Source: Tropicibacter naphthalenivorans (lineage in GTDB: Bacteria > Pseudomonadota > Alphaproteobacteria > Rhodobacterales > Rhodobacteraceae). From it: DNA of 64,000 nucleotides. The DNA lies in contig NZ_FWXX01000002.1 in the NCBI RefSeq assembly GCF_900176475.1, forward strand, positions 710,987-774,986, given 5' to 3'. The notes beneath the pieces are model-generated. The model was given only the letters and a program-made list of their open reading frames with translations. It was not told the origin of the DNA and searched no databases. Positions 42,799 to 51,989 of the stretch are shown in pieces (within the stretch, counting starts at the first letter, position 1; each line of letters opens with the position of its first letter). Both the position numbers and the translations under genes were made by a program.

Positions 42799-44061
42799 AT
42801 GAACATCCTCATCCTCGGCAGCGGCGGGCGCGAACACGCTTTGGCATGGGCCACGCTTCAGAACCCCAAATGCGACAAGCTGATCGTTGCGCCGGGCAAC
42901 GCGGGCATCGCGCAAATTGCCGAATGCGCCTCGATCAACACCGAGGACGGCGGCGCGGTCAGCGAATTTGCCAGCGAAAACAACATTGATCTGATCATCA
43001 TCGGCCCCGAGGCACCCTTGGCCGCCGGTGTGGCGGATACCCTGCGCGAGGCAGGTTTCGCGGTCTTTGGCCCGTCTGCGGCCGCTGCGCGCCTTGAGGC
43101 GTCCAAATCCTTTACCAAGGAAATCTGCGACGCGGCCAACGCGCCGACCGCCTCTTACGGCCATTTCACCGACGCCGAAGCGGCCAAGGCGCATGTCCGG
43201 GAACAGGGCGCGCCGATTGTGGTTAAGGCCGACGGGCTCGCGGCGGGCAAAGGCGTGATCATCGCCGAAACCGTCGCGCAAGCCGAGGAGGCCATCGACG
43301 ACATGTTCGGCGGCGGCTTTGGCGCGGCGGGCGCAGAGGTGGTGATCGAAGAGTTCATGACCGGCGAAGAGGCGTCGTTCTTTGTGCTGGTCGACGGCGA
43401 GGTCTGCCTGCCGGTCGGCACCGCCCAAGACCACAAGCGCGTGGGAGACGGCGACACCGGGCCGAACACAGGCGGCATGGGCGCGTACTCGCCTGCGCCG
43501 ATCATGACCGATGAGGTGACGCAAAAGGCTTTGGACGAAATCGTCCGCCCGACCATGGCCGAGATGGTCCGCCGCGGCACCCCCTATCAGGGCGTGCTGT
43601 ATGTCGGTCTGATGATCGAGAACGGCCAGCCGCGCTTGGTCGAATACAACGTGCGTTTTGGCGACCCGGAGTGTCAGGTTCTGATGCTGCGTCTGGGCGG
43701 TCAGGCGCTGGACCTGATGCAGGCCTGCGCCGAAGGACGTCTGGCCGATGCGCAGGTCACCTGGGCCGACGATCACGCCATGACGGTGGTTCTGGCCGCG
43801 CAAGGCTATCCGGGCGCTTACGAAAAAGGCTCTGAAATCAAGGGGCTGGACAAGCTGCCCGAGGACAGCGCCCACATGACCTTCCACGCCGGGACGACGG
43901 CGGTGGATGGCAAGATCACCGCCACCGGGGGCCGCGTGTTGAACGCCACCGCGCGCGGCGCGACGCTGGCCGAGGCGCAAGAGCGCGCCTATGCGCTGGT
44001 GGACGCCATCGACTGGCCGCAGGGCTTCTGCCGCCGTGACATCGGCTGGCGCGCGCTCTAA
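42799..44061 (+). CDS. purD: Phosphoribosylamine-glycine ligase
   Basis: Makes glycinamide ribonucleotide from phosphoribosylamine, glycine and ATP in purine synthesis. The 420-residue length is standard. Features are NILILGSGGREHALAWA (N-domain start), IIGPEAPLAAGVADTLREAG, the ATP-grasp part IVVKADGLAAGKGVIIAETV with EVVIEEFMTGEEASFFVLVD, DNTGGMGAYSPAP-like PNTGGMGAYSPAP, and EYNVRFGDPECQVL (metal site). CAGGAG precedes the ATG. A hypothetical membrane protein gene starts one base after its stop. Confidence 0.97.
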   Translation: MNILILGSGGREHALAWATLQNPKCDKLIVAPGNAGIAQIAECASINTEDGGAVSEFASENNIDLIIIGPEAPLAAGVADTLREAGFAVFGPSAAAARLEASKSFTKEICDAANAPTASYGHFTDAEAAKAHVREQGAPIVVKADGLAAGKGVIIAETVAQAEEAIDDMFGGGFGAAGAEVVIEEFMTGEEASFFVLVDGEVCLPVGTAQDHKRVGDGDTGPNTGGMGAYSPAPIMTDEVTQKALDEIVRPTMAEMVRRGTPYQGVLYVGLMIENGQPRLVEYNVRFGDPECQVLMLRLGGQALDLMQACAEGRLADAQVTWADDHAMTVVLAAQGYPGAYEKGSEIKGLDKLPEDSAHMTFHAGTTAVDGKITATGGRVLNATARGATLAEAQERAYALVDAIDWPQGFCRRDIGWRAL

Positions 44062-44607
44062 GTGGCACTGACCGAGCACCGCTTTGCCCGCGTGCCGGGG
44101 GCCGCGCAGGACGTCTGGACCTTGTCCAATTCTGTGCTCTCTGGACGTGGCATCGCTGCGCTCGACCTGCCCCACGTGCGTGCGGTGACCTTGCGGATCA
44201 GCCGCGCGGACAAGACCCTGCGCCGCGATCTGTTGCTGGATCATCCCGGCGGGCGGGCGCAGATCGACTGCACCACCGCCAAGGATATGGGCTGCGCGGG
44301 CTTTGACGCTTTGCTGAGCGCAATCACCGCCGCCCTGCCCCCGTCCACGCCTGCGAACCTTGAACAAGGCCGCCTGCCCGACTGGCCCAAGCACCTGCTG
44401 GGCTGGTTCGCGCTGGTGGTGTCGGCGGCGCTTGGCTGGCGTGCGGCGCAGATCGGGCTGACCGGCGACCGCATGGCCACCGTCGCCGCGCCGATGCTGA
44501 TCCTTGGCGCGATCGGCGTGATCTTGATCCTCGCCTACCGCCCGCGTCCGCGCCTGTCGATGCCGCTGCCCGTCACGCATCTGCCCGCCGCGCTGGCCGC
44601 GCTGTAA
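44062..44607 (+). CDS. Hypothetical membrane protein downstream of purD
   Basis: A 181-residue protein. The first 110 residues form a soluble domain (HVRAVTLRISRADKTLRRDL and ALLSAITAALPPSTPANL), followed by two hydrophobic segments (LLGWFALVVSAALGWRAAQI and ATVAAPMLILGAIGVILILA) and a basic/proline tail. I recognise no family. The GTG start directly follows the purD TAA, so translation is probably coupled to purD. The next gene starts about 93 bases later. Confidence 0.7.
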   Translation: MALTEHRFARVPGAAQDVWTLSNSVLSGRGIAALDLPHVRAVTLRISRADKTLRRDLLLDHPGGRAQIDCTTAKDMGCAGFDALLSAITAALPPSTPANLEQGRLPDWPKHLLGWFALVVSAALGWRAAQIGLTGDRMATVAAPMLILGAIGVILILAYRPRPRLSMPLPVTHLPAALAAL

Positions 44608-44700
44608 AGGTCGCAAGCCGCGCCTACAGGGTCGCCCACGGCGCGCGCCGCAGCGCAGCATTGCGCCAAGCTACAGGCGTTCCAGCCAGAAAGGCCCACC

Positions 44701-45594
44701 ATGATCGTCGGCAAACGCAAAAGCACCCTCGCCTTGCTCTTTTCCATGCGCGGATCGGTTCTGCCTCATATTTTGCCGCGTATTCTGGCGGTTATGGCGG
44801 TGTCCATCGTGGTCGTGGTGGTCGATGCGCATATCTATCCACTGCAACACGCGGGCAGCAGCGCCTTTGCGGTTTTCGGGATCGCGCTGTCGCTGTTCCT
44901 AGGGTTTCGCAACAACGCCGCCTATGAACGCTGGTGGGAGGGGCGCAAGCTGTGGGGGCAGTTGGTCGCGGACACCCGCGCGCTGGCGCGCGAGGCCGAG
45001 CTGTTTCTCGACGCCCCCGAGGCGCGCGAAAGGCTGGTTCGGCTGACCTTGGGCTTCCTGCATCTGCACCGGCTGAACCTGCGCCGTCTGCCCCCGGACG
45101 AGGCCGCCCGGCAATGGGCGGACGAGGCGCATTTCAAGGCTCCGCATCCCCCCTGCGCCGCGCTGAACGCCATGGCGAAACTCTTGCGCGAGGAACGTCA
45201 GGCCGGGCGGCTGGACGGATTTGGCGCCAAAGCGTTGGACGAGCGGTTAACCTCGATTGGGCTGGCGCAGGCGGGATGTGAACGGATCGCTACGACGCCC
45301 CTGCCCTTTGTCTATTCGCTGCTCGTGTACCGGACGTCGATCCTTTATTGCCTGCTGGTGCCGCTGGGCCTGATCGAGGCGTCGGGGTGGCTGACGCCGC
45401 TGTTCGTCGCGGTGATCGCCTATGTGTTCTTTGGCCTCGCCGAAGTCACCGAAGAGCTGGAAAACCCCTTTGGCACCACCGTGAACGGGCTGGCGCTGGA
45501 CGCCATGTGCCGCACCGTGGAAATCAGCCTGCTGCCGCACATTGGGCTGCCCGCCCCGGCCCCGCGCCAGCCGGTGGACAGCTATCTAAGCTAG
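44701..45594 (+). CDS. Bestrophin-family ion channel
   Basis: A 297-residue bestrophin (UPF0187) anion-channel homologue. It begins with a soluble N-terminus, then AVMAVSIVVVVVDAHIYPLQ, the key stretch FGIALSLFLGFRNNAAYERWWEGRKLWGQ (split across residues about 59-87), YSLLVYRTSILYCLLVPLGL, and AYVFFGLAEVTEELENPFGT near the end, which supplies the acidic gate/calcium region. The bacterial role is unclear. The ATG has only a weak ribosome site. It converges with the 5-formyl-THF cyclo-ligase gene, 12 bases apart. Confidence 0.92.
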   Translation: MIVGKRKSTLALLFSMRGSVLPHILPRILAVMAVSIVVVVVDAHIYPLQHAGSSAFAVFGIALSLFLGFRNNAAYERWWEGRKLWGQLVADTRALAREAELFLDAPEARERLVRLTLGFLHLHRLNLRRLPPDEAARQWADEAHFKAPHPPCAALNAMAKLLREERQAGRLDGFGAKALDERLTSIGLAQAGCERIATTPLPFVYSLLVYRTSILYCLLVPLGLIEASGWLTPLFVAVIAYVFFGLAEVTEELENPFGTTVNGLALDAMCRTVEISLLPHIGLPAPAPRQPVDSYLS

Positions 45595-45606
45595 GGTTTG
45601 CCCGGT

Positions 45607-46164
45607 CTAAGCAGGTGTAATCACTTCGTTTTCGGTGATGATCATGTCCAGCGGCTGGTCCGTGGGTTCCAGCGGGAGGTCGTCCATTTCCTGCGCCGCA
45701 AAGGCAAAGCCGATGGCCATGGTGGGCCGTTTCGCGCGCAGCAGTTCCAGCGTTCGGTCGTAGAAACCGCCGCCGTAGCCGAGCCGCCCGCCCGCGCGCG
45801 AAAACGCCACCAAGGGCACGATCAGCAGCTCGGGTTCAAAGAACTCTGGGTTTGCGGGGATCATCGCCTTGAACGCCCCTTCGACCATCTCGCAGCCCGG
45901 CTCCCACCGGGCGAATTTCAGCGGTTGTCCCGCGGCGGTGATCACCGGCACACCGACGGGGCCATAGGCCGACGCCTCTTCCATGGTGGGCAAAGGGTTA
46001 ATTTCCGTGCGGATCGGCATGTAGCCCGACACCGGCACGCCGCGATGGCCCGCGAGGATTTCCGACAGCTTGCCCGCGCTGCCGGGACCGCGCGTATCAA
46101 ACGCCTGTTTGCGCGCGGCAAAGGCCGCCTTACGGGCGGCGGCTTTGCGGTCTTCCAAAGTCAT
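45607..46164 (-). CDS. 5-formyltetrahydrofolate cyclo-ligase
   Basis: A 185-residue enzyme that rescues 5-formyl-THF to 5,10-methenyl-THF using ATP. The family is marked by LEDRKAAARKAAFAARKQA at the start, GYMPIRTEINPLPTMEEA, and the highly conserved LIVPLVAFSRAGGRLGYGGG with FYDRTL (about 113-137). Its ATG overlaps the mgtE stop by the ATGA arrangement, so it is translated from the mgtE mRNA. Confidence 0.95.
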   Translation of the reverse strand: MTLEDRKAAARKAAFAARKQAFDTRGPGSAGKLSEILAGHRGVPVSGYMPIRTEINPLPTMEEASAYGPVGVPVITAAGQPLKFARWEPGCEMVEGAFKAMIPANPEFFEPELLIVPLVAFSRAGGRLGYGGGFYDRTLELLRAKRPTMAIGFAFAAQEMDDLPLEPTDQPLDMIITENEVITPA

Positions 46165-47552
46165 AGCAATACCACCACAGCAAGGCCCAAAAAGGCGAAG
46201 AATCCAACGACATCCGTGACGGTTGTCACAAAGGCACCAGAGGCCAGCGCCGGGTCCACCCCGACTTTTTCCAGCACCACGGGGATGACGATCCCGGCAA
46301 GGCCCGCCACCAAAAGGTTAATGATCATCGCCGTGGCGATCACCCCGCCCAAGGCAAAGGAGCCGAACCAGACGACGCCGACGATGGCCATGATCACCGC
46401 GAAGGCGAGGCCATTGATCAAGCCTACAAGGGCTTCGCGGCGGATCACGCGCCAGATGTTCGCGCCGGTCAAGTCCTTGGTCGCCAAGGCGCGCACCGCC
46501 ACCGTCAGGCTTTGCGTACCGGCGTTTCCGCCCATCGACGCGACGATCGGCATCAAGACCGCCAAGGCGACGACCTGCGCGATCGCCGCCTCGAACTGGG
46601 CGATCACCATGGACGCCAGCACGGCGGTGACAAGGTTAACGGCCAGCCACGGAAAGCGGCGTTTGGTGGTGTCAAAGACGCGGTCGGACAGGCTCGATTC
46701 CCCGTCCACACCGGCGAGGCGCAGAATGTCCTCTTCGTTTTCCTCATCCAGCACGGCCATGGCGTCGTCGATGGTGATCACACCCACCAGCCGTTCGTTT
46801 TCATCGACCACCGGCGCAGAAATCAGGTGATACTGGTTAAAGGCATAGGCCACATCCGCCTCTGGCCGGGTCACCGGAATGCTGTGAAAGGTCTCTTCGG
46901 CGATGGATTTCAGCAAGACCTCGCGGCGCGAGGACATCAGCTTGCCCAAGGTCACATTGCCCACCGGGCGCAGTTTCGGATCGACCAGCACAATGTGGTA
47001 AAACTGCTCGGGCAGATGGTCGGTATTGCGAAGGTAATCAATGGCTTCGCCGACGTTCCAATACTCCGGCGCCATGACGACTTCGCGCTGCATCAGGCGG
47101 CCCGCCGAGAATTCCGGATAGGTCAGCGATTGCTGAACGGCGGCCCGGTCGCTGTCTTCGAGAACCTCGAGGATCGCCTCTTTTTGCGGGTCGTCAAGAT
47201 CTTCGAGCAGGTCGACCACATCGTCCGAATCCAGCTCGCGCACCGCGTCGGCCAGAACCTCGGGGTGCAGAATGCCGATGACCTCTTCGCGGATCGTCTC
47301 GTCGAGTTCGGACAGGATCTCGCCGTCGAATTCCTTGTCGTACAGCTTGATCAGCCGCATCCGGTCAAAGGCGTTGATCTGCTCCAAAAGGTCGGCGATG
47401 TCGGCCTGGTGCAGCGGGTCCATCAGGGCGATCAGCCCCTCGCGGTCCTCGGTGTCGACCGCGAACATGATCTGCGCCAGCGCTTTGCGGTCCAGCGTAT
47501 AGCTGTCCTCGCGCTCGGCGTCGGCTGCGAGTTCTTGAATGTCGTCCGCCAT
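46161..47552 (-). CDS. mgtE: Magnesium transporter MgtE
   Basis: A 463-residue Mg2+ channel. The N-terminal superhelical domain (IADLLEQINAFDRMRLIKLY, ELDSDDVVDLLEDLDDPQKE, about 20-130) and two CBS domains (about 135-255, with GVITIDDAMAVLDEENEEDI) sense cytoplasmic Mg2+; five C-terminal membrane helices follow (VTAVLASMVIAQFEAAIAQ, MPIVASMGGNAGTQSLTVAV and others) with the pore motif. The start is ATG 47552, with GGGGGCAGCGC upstream. It overlaps the folate cyclo-ligase gene by four bases. The guanine deaminase gene starts divergently 130 bases away. Confidence 0.96.
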   Translation of the reverse strand: MADDIQELAADAEREDSYTLDRKALAQIMFAVDTEDREGLIALMDPLHQADIADLLEQINAFDRMRLIKLYDKEFDGEILSELDETIREEVIGILHPEVLADAVRELDSDDVVDLLEDLDDPQKEAILEVLEDSDRAAVQQSLTYPEFSAGRLMQREVVMAPEYWNVGEAIDYLRNTDHLPEQFYHIVLVDPKLRPVGNVTLGKLMSSRREVLLKSIAEETFHSIPVTRPEADVAYAFNQYHLISAPVVDENERLVGVITIDDAMAVLDEENEEDILRLAGVDGESSLSDRVFDTTKRRFPWLAVNLVTAVLASMVIAQFEAAIAQVVALAVLMPIVASMGGNAGTQSLTVAVRALATKDLTGANIWRVIRREALVGLINGLAFAVIMAIVGVVWFGSFALGGVIATAMIINLLVAGLAGIVIPVVLEKVGVDPALASGAFVTTVTDVVGFFAFLGLAVVVLL

Positions 47553-47681
47553 GCGCTGCCCCCGTGATATGTCCGGCCTGTTCGCGGTCAACCTAGGCCA
47601 AGCCGTGCCCGAGAAACAGGGGGGCAGAGCGATTTACCTTTCCAAATTCTGTCCCTAGGGTCGCAGGCAAAAGGAGCCCCC

Positions 47682-48971
47682 ATGACCCAGACCCTGCACC
47701 TTGGCCAGACGTTGGAATTTACCTCCAATCCGTTCGAAACGGGGCCGGATGCGGCGCGCCATCGCGCGCGAGGTGCGGTGCTGGTCGATGCCGGGCGGAT
47801 CATCGCGGTGGATGAGGCAGAGGCGCTGCGCGCCGCCCATCCGGGCGCGAAAATCGAGGATCACGGCACACATCTGATCCTGCCCGGTTTTGTCGACGCG
47901 CACACCCACTACCCCCAGACCGCGATGATCGCCAGTTGGGGCAAGCGGCTGATCGACTGGCTGAACAGCTATACCTTCCCCGAGGAAATGCGCTTTGCCG
48001 ATCCGGCCTATGCCTCTGATATTGCAGGGCGTTACCTGGATCTTTTGCTGGCCAATGGCACCACGAGCGTGTGCAGCTATTGCACCATTCACCCCGCCTC
48101 GGTCGATGCGTTTTTCAAAGCCGCCGAGGCGCGCGGGATGCGGGTGTTCGCCGGCAAGACCTGCATGGATCGCAACGCCCCCGAGGGTCTGCGCGACACG
48201 CCCCAGTCGGCCTATGACGACAGCCTTGCGCTGCTGCAACGCTGGCACGGGCGCGGGCGCGCGTCCTATGTGATCACACCGCGGTTTTCGCCGACCTCAA
48301 CGCCTGAACAGCTGAGCGCTTTGGGGGCGTTGTGGGCCGAACATCCAGACTGCCTGATGCAGACGCATCTGTCTGAACAGACGGACGAAATCGCTTGGGT
48401 CAAAGGGCTTTTCCCGCAGGCGCGCGACTATCTGGACACCTACGAGGCGCATGGTTTGCTGGGGGCAAATGGCCTTTATGGGCACGCGATCCATCTGGAA
48501 CCGCGCGAGCGTGATCGCCTGCGCGAGGTGGACGCGGCGCTGATCCACTGCCCCACGTCGAACACCTTTATCGGCTCTGGGCTGTTCGACATGGACGGCC
48601 TGACACGCGCAGGCCATCGCGTTGGCTTGGCCACCGATACCGGCGGCGGCTCGTCCTTTTCGATGCTGCGGACCATGGCGGCGAGCTATGAAATCGGGCA
48701 GCTGCGGGGGCGGCCTTTGCACCCGTCAGAGCTGATCTGGCTGGCAACGGTTGGCTCGGCCCGTGCGTTGCGGGTAGACGACCGCATTGGGCAGTTGGCG
48801 GCGGGGTTCGAAGCAGATTTAACGATTGTGGACCTCTGCTCAACACCGGCGATTGCCCAGCGCAGCGCCCGCGCGGCGGACATTTGGGAAGCGCTCTTTC
48901 CGACGATCATGATGGGCGACGACCGCGCCATCGTGCAGACCTATGTGGCGGGGCGCGCGGCCAAAGCCTAG
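47682..48971 (+). CDS. guaD: Guanine deaminase
   Basis: A 429-residue zinc amidohydrolase that converts guanine to xanthine and ammonia. Zinc ligands are in GFVDAHTHYPQTAMIASWG (HxH, residues about 69-87), QTHLSEQTDEIAWVKGLF, GHAIHLEPRE and LATDTGGGSSFSMLRTM. SYCTIHPASVDAFFKAAEAR and FAGKTCMDRNAPEGL are guanine-deaminase-specific stretches. CAAAAGGAGC precedes the ATG. The last four bases (CTAG) are shared with the stop of the convergent CAP gene. Confidence 0.95.
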   Translation: MTQTLHLGQTLEFTSNPFETGPDAARHRARGAVLVDAGRIIAVDEAEALRAAHPGAKIEDHGTHLILPGFVDAHTHYPQTAMIASWGKRLIDWLNSYTFPEEMRFADPAYASDIAGRYLDLLLANGTTSVCSYCTIHPASVDAFFKAAEARGMRVFAGKTCMDRNAPEGLRDTPQSAYDDSLALLQRWHGRGRASYVITPRFSPTSTPEQLSALGALWAEHPDCLMQTHLSEQTDEIAWVKGLFPQARDYLDTYEAHGLLGANGLYGHAIHLEPRERDRLREVDAALIHCPTSNTFIGSGLFDMDGLTRAGHRVGLATDTGGGSSFSMLRTMAASYEIGQLRGRPLHPSELIWLATVGSARALRVDDRIGQLAAGFEADLTIVDLCSTPAIAQRSARAADIWEALFPTIMMGDDRAIVQTYVAGRAAKA

Positions 48972-49390
48972 CAGCCGCCCTGCCCCAACACCAAAACCCA
49001 GATGTCGCCTTCGGCCCGGACGAGACCGTAATCGGTGATGCTGTCCAACAGGATATTGGCCCGGTGGCCGGGGGAATTCACCCAATCCCCAAGGACTTGG
49101 CGCAGATCGGTCTGGCCTTGAGCGATGTTCTCGGCGATCACGCAGGGGCCGTAGCCAGCGGTTTTGGCGCGCGCCATCACGTCCGATCCGTCAGAGCCTC
49201 GGTGATCGAAAAAGCCGTTCTCGGACATGTCCAAGGCGTGTGCCATGGCGGCCGCCTCTAGCATGGGGGAGGCCTGAACGGGGCCAAGCCCCTCTTCGGC
49301 GCGCACGCCATTCAGCATCTGCGCCACCTGCTGTGCCTGCGCCGCAGCGCCCAGCGCCATTACCCCCAGTGCCACCAGCATTATACGCAT
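48968..49390 (-). CDS. Secreted CAP/SCP-domain protein
   Basis: A 140-residue exported protein: a signal peptide (MLVALGVMALGAAAQA, cleavage before QQVA) and one CAP (cysteine-rich secretory protein) domain with LNGVRAEEGLGPVQASPMLE, AHALDMSENGFFDHRGSDGS (His near 70) and ENIAQG with WVNSPGHRANIL. Two cysteines (GPCVIAEN and the terminal GGC) may pair. The biological role of bacterial CAP proteins is unclear. ATG 49390 has GAGGGTTAAG upstream. It is downstream of the 8-oxoguanine deaminase gene on the same strand, with 16 bases between. Confidence 0.9.
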   Translation of the reverse strand: MRIMLVALGVMALGAAAQAQQVAQMLNGVRAEEGLGPVQASPMLEAAAMAHALDMSENGFFDHRGSDGSDVMARAKTAGYGPCVIAENIAQGQTDLRQVLGDWVNSPGHRANILLDSITDYGLVRAEGDIWVLVLGQGGC

Positions 49391-49406
49391 CTTAACCCTC
49401 AACCGA

Positions 49407-50747
49407 TTAAACCCGTTCAATCAAACGTTGCGCCAAACGGGTCTGTTTGGCAATCGCTGCCGTTAGATCAAAGCTAACGATCTGGCCGTCGCGCACGATT
49501 TGCCGCCCTTCGATCAGCAAATGACGCACGCGCGTCGGCCCCGCCAGCAGCAGCGCCGCGACGTCCCAGCTGCCCGCGCTTTCGATGCCGGAAATGTCCC
49601 ACAGGGCGATGTCGGCGCGCTTGCCCACGGCGATCTGGCCACAATCGTGACGGCCCAGAACTTCGGCCCCGCCACGGGTGGCAATGCGCAGCGCCTCACG
49701 CGCGCTCATGGCATCGGCCCCAAGGCTGACGCGCTGCAACAGCATGGTCTGGCGCGCCTCGCCGATCAGGCTGCCGGCGTCGTTCGAGGCAGAGCCATCG
49801 ACCCCAAGGCCCACCGGAACGCCCGCATCTCGCATGGCGCGCACCGGGGCAATCCCCGACCCAAGGCGGCAGTTCGAACAGGGGCAATGGGCGACACCGG
49901 TCTTGGATTTCGCAAAGAGATCAATCTCTTGCCCGTCGAGTTTCACGCAATGCGCATGCCAGACATCATCGCCGGTCCAGCCCAGTTCCTCGGCGTATTG
50001 ACCGGGGCGGCAGCCGAATTGCGCCTCAGAATAGGCGATGTCTTCGTCGTTTTCAGCAAGGTGGGTGTGCAGCATGACGCCCTTGTCGCGGGCCAAAAGC
50101 GCCGCGTCGCGCATCAGCTCACGGCTCACGGAAAAGGGCGAACAGGGCGCGACGCCAACGCGGACCATCGACCCTTCGGACGGATCGTGGAAAGCGTCGA
50201 TGACGCGAATGCAATCCTCTAGGATCGCGCTTTCGCGTTCGACCAGCGCATCGGGCGGCAGACCGCCGTCGCTTTCACCGATGCTCATGGCGCCGCGCGT
50301 GGGGTGAAACCGCAGACCAACCTCGGCGGCGGCGTGAATCGTATCCTCGAGCCGCGCGCCGTTCGGGTACAGATACAGGTGGTCCGAAGACAGGGTGCAG
50401 CCAGACAGGGCCAGTTCCGCAAGGCCGATCTGCGCCGAAGTGAACATCTCGTCGGGGCCAAAGCGCGCCCAGATCGGGTAGAGCGTTTGCAGCCAGCCGA
50501 ACAGCAGCGCGTCCTGCCCGCCGGGGACCGCGCGGGTCAGGGTCTGGTACAGGTGGTGATGCGTGTTCACGAGGCCCGGAGTGACTACGCAAGTGGCGGC
50601 GTCGATCACCTCGCCCGTCGTGTGCAGCCCGGTGCCGATCTGCGCGATCACCCCGTCCCGCAGCAGGATGTCCGCGCCCGTCAGCTCGGCGCCGCCGTCG
50701 TCCATCGTGAGGATCGTATGGGCGTTGCGGATCAGCGTTTCGGTCAT
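49407..50747 (-). CDS. 8-oxoguanine deaminase
   Basis: A 446-residue zinc amidohydrolase of the group that removes ammonia from 8-oxoguanine to give urate (some relatives act on hydroxyatrazine). Zinc and substrate motifs are LVNTHHHLYQTLTRAVPGGQ (residues about 59-78), MLHTHLAENDEDIAYSEAQF, HAHCVKLDGQEI, and GVDGSASNDAGSLIGEAR with the catalytic Asp. It stands close to guanine deaminase, so both would feed oxidised and normal guanine into purine breakdown. It ends just before the CAP gene. The HisN-type gene lies upstream, 3 bases away. Confidence 0.9.
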   Translation of the reverse strand: MTETLIRNAHTILTMDDGGAELTGADILLRDGVIAQIGTGLHTTGEVIDAATCVVTPGLVNTHHHLYQTLTRAVPGGQDALLFGWLQTLYPIWARFGPDEMFTSAQIGLAELALSGCTLSSDHLYLYPNGARLEDTIHAAAEVGLRFHPTRGAMSIGESDGGLPPDALVERESAILEDCIRVIDAFHDPSEGSMVRVGVAPCSPFSVSRELMRDAALLARDKGVMLHTHLAENDEDIAYSEAQFGCRPGQYAEELGWTGDDVWHAHCVKLDGQEIDLFAKSKTGVAHCPCSNCRLGSGIAPVRAMRDAGVPVGLGVDGSASNDAGSLIGEARQTMLLQRVSLGADAMSAREALRIATRGGAEVLGRHDCGQIAVGKRADIALWDISGIESAGSWDVAALLLAGPTRVRHLLIEGRQIVRDGQIVSFDLTAAIAKQTRLAQRLIERV

Positions 50748-50750
50748 GAC

Positions 50751-51563
50751 TTACCCTTGGGGTTGGTCGGACAATAGCGCCATGGCGGCGGCATGGATAT
50801 CCGAATTGGCGGCCGCGATGACCTGACCGCCATTGTGCGCGGGGCCGCCCTGCCAGTTGGTGACGATGCCGCCTGCGGCCTCGATCACAGCCAAAGGGCC
50901 TTGGATATCATAGGCTTGCAGGCCCGCCTCGATCACAAGGTCAATCTGCCCCGTCGCCAGCAGCACGTAGGCATAGCAGTCCATCCCGTAGCGCACCAGC
51001 TTGGCCCGCGCGGCAACACGGTCAAAGGCGGCGCGTTCATCGGGGGTGCCGACCTCGGGGAAAGTGGTGAAAAGGATCGCGTCGGACAGCGCCCGCGTGT
51101 CGCGCACGTGCAAGGCTCCGCCGCCATGGGGGCCGGTCCATTCCGCGGTGCCGAGACCGCCGATAAATCGCTCGCCCGTGTAGGCTTGGTCAACCACGCC
51201 CAGCGCCGGGCCGTCGTCATCGCCCACCGCGATCAGCGTGCCCCAGGTCGGCGTGCCGGACAGGAAACCACGCGTGCCGTCGATCGGGTCCAGCACCCAG
51301 GTCAGCCCGCTGGTGCCGCCTTGCGCGCCGTATTCCTCGCCCAAAATCGCATCATCGGGGCGGCGCTGCGCCAGCACCTCGCGCATGGCCTGTTCGGCGT
51401 TGCGGTCGGCGATGGTCACGGGATCGAAGTCTTCAGACAGCTTGTTGTCCGCCGACAGCCCCTTGGAACGAAAGAAAGGCAGAATCGCCTGCCCCGCCGC
51501 GTCTGCCATGGCATGTGCGGTCGAGATAAGCTCTTCTGCCAAATCTTGTGAAATCTGTGCCAT
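50751..51563 (-). CDS. hisN: Inositol monophosphatase-family phosphatase, HisN-type histidinol-phosphatase
   Basis: A 270-residue Mg2+/Li+-sensitive phosphatase. Metal motifs are ILGEEYG (Glu, near 73-79), WVLDPIDGTRGFLSGTPTWG (two Asp, near 89-108) and AYDIQGPLAVIEAAGG (Asp). The C-terminal signature and the length fit the HisN group, which dephosphorylates histidinol phosphate in actinobacteria and alphaproteobacteria; other IMPase roles are possible. The gene is not beside the other his genes. It is followed closely by 8-oxoguanine deaminase. Confidence 0.87.
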   Translation of the reverse strand: MAQISQDLAEELISTAHAMADAAGQAILPFFRSKGLSADNKLSEDFDPVTIADRNAEQAMREVLAQRRPDDAILGEEYGAQGGTSGLTWVLDPIDGTRGFLSGTPTWGTLIAVGDDDGPALGVVDQAYTGERFIGGLGTAEWTGPHGGGALHVRDTRALSDAILFTTFPEVGTPDERAAFDRVAARAKLVRYGMDCYAYVLLATGQIDLVIEAGLQAYDIQGPLAVIEAAGGIVTNWQGGPAHNGGQVIAAANSDIHAAAMALLSDQPQG

Positions 51564-51614
51564 GTCCCCTCCGAAGCGTTGCTACAGAGGGGCTATCGCA
51601 GGATCACGCGCGGC

Positions 51615-51989
51615 TCAAGCCACGTCGGACAGCACGCGGGCCAGTTCGAACAGGCGGCGGCGCTGGTTTTCCGGAATTGCGTAGTAAGAGCGCACCAGAT
51701 CGAGCGCTTCTTTGTCGCCGAGGATGTCGGCGGGGACGCTTTCTGCGGCCTCTGCGGCTTCGCCGTTTTCTGCTTCGATGCCTTCGAAGAAGAAGCTGAC
51801 CGGCACGTCAAGCGCGTCGGCAATGTCCCAAAGACGGGAGGCGCTGACACGGTTGGCACCGGTTTCGTATTTCTGGATCTGCTGGAACTTGATACCAACG
51901 CGTTCCGCCAGCTGCTGCTGAGTCATGCCGACCAGCCAACGGCGGTGGCGAATGCGTTTACCGACGTGAACATCAACGGGATGCGCCAT
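51615..51989 (-). CDS. XRE-family (Cro/C1 helix-turn-helix) transcriptional regulator
   Basis: A 124-residue regulator with a typical HTH_3 domain near residues 12-66 (VGKRIRHRRWLVGMTQQQLA, then IKFQQIQKYETGANRVSASR). The C-terminal half is acidic then helical (LDLVRSYYAIPENQRRRLFE), a pattern seen in conserved alphaproteobacterial regulators of this length. The target genes are unknown. It is divergent from a quinone oxidoreductase gene across 273 AT-richer bases, a likely shared control region. Confidence 0.92.
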   Translation of the reverse strand: MAHPVDVHVGKRIRHRRWLVGMTQQQLAERVGIKFQQIQKYETGANRVSASRLWDIADALDVPVSFFFEGIEAENGEAAEAAESVPADILGDKEALDLVRSYYAIPENQRRRLFELARVLSDVA

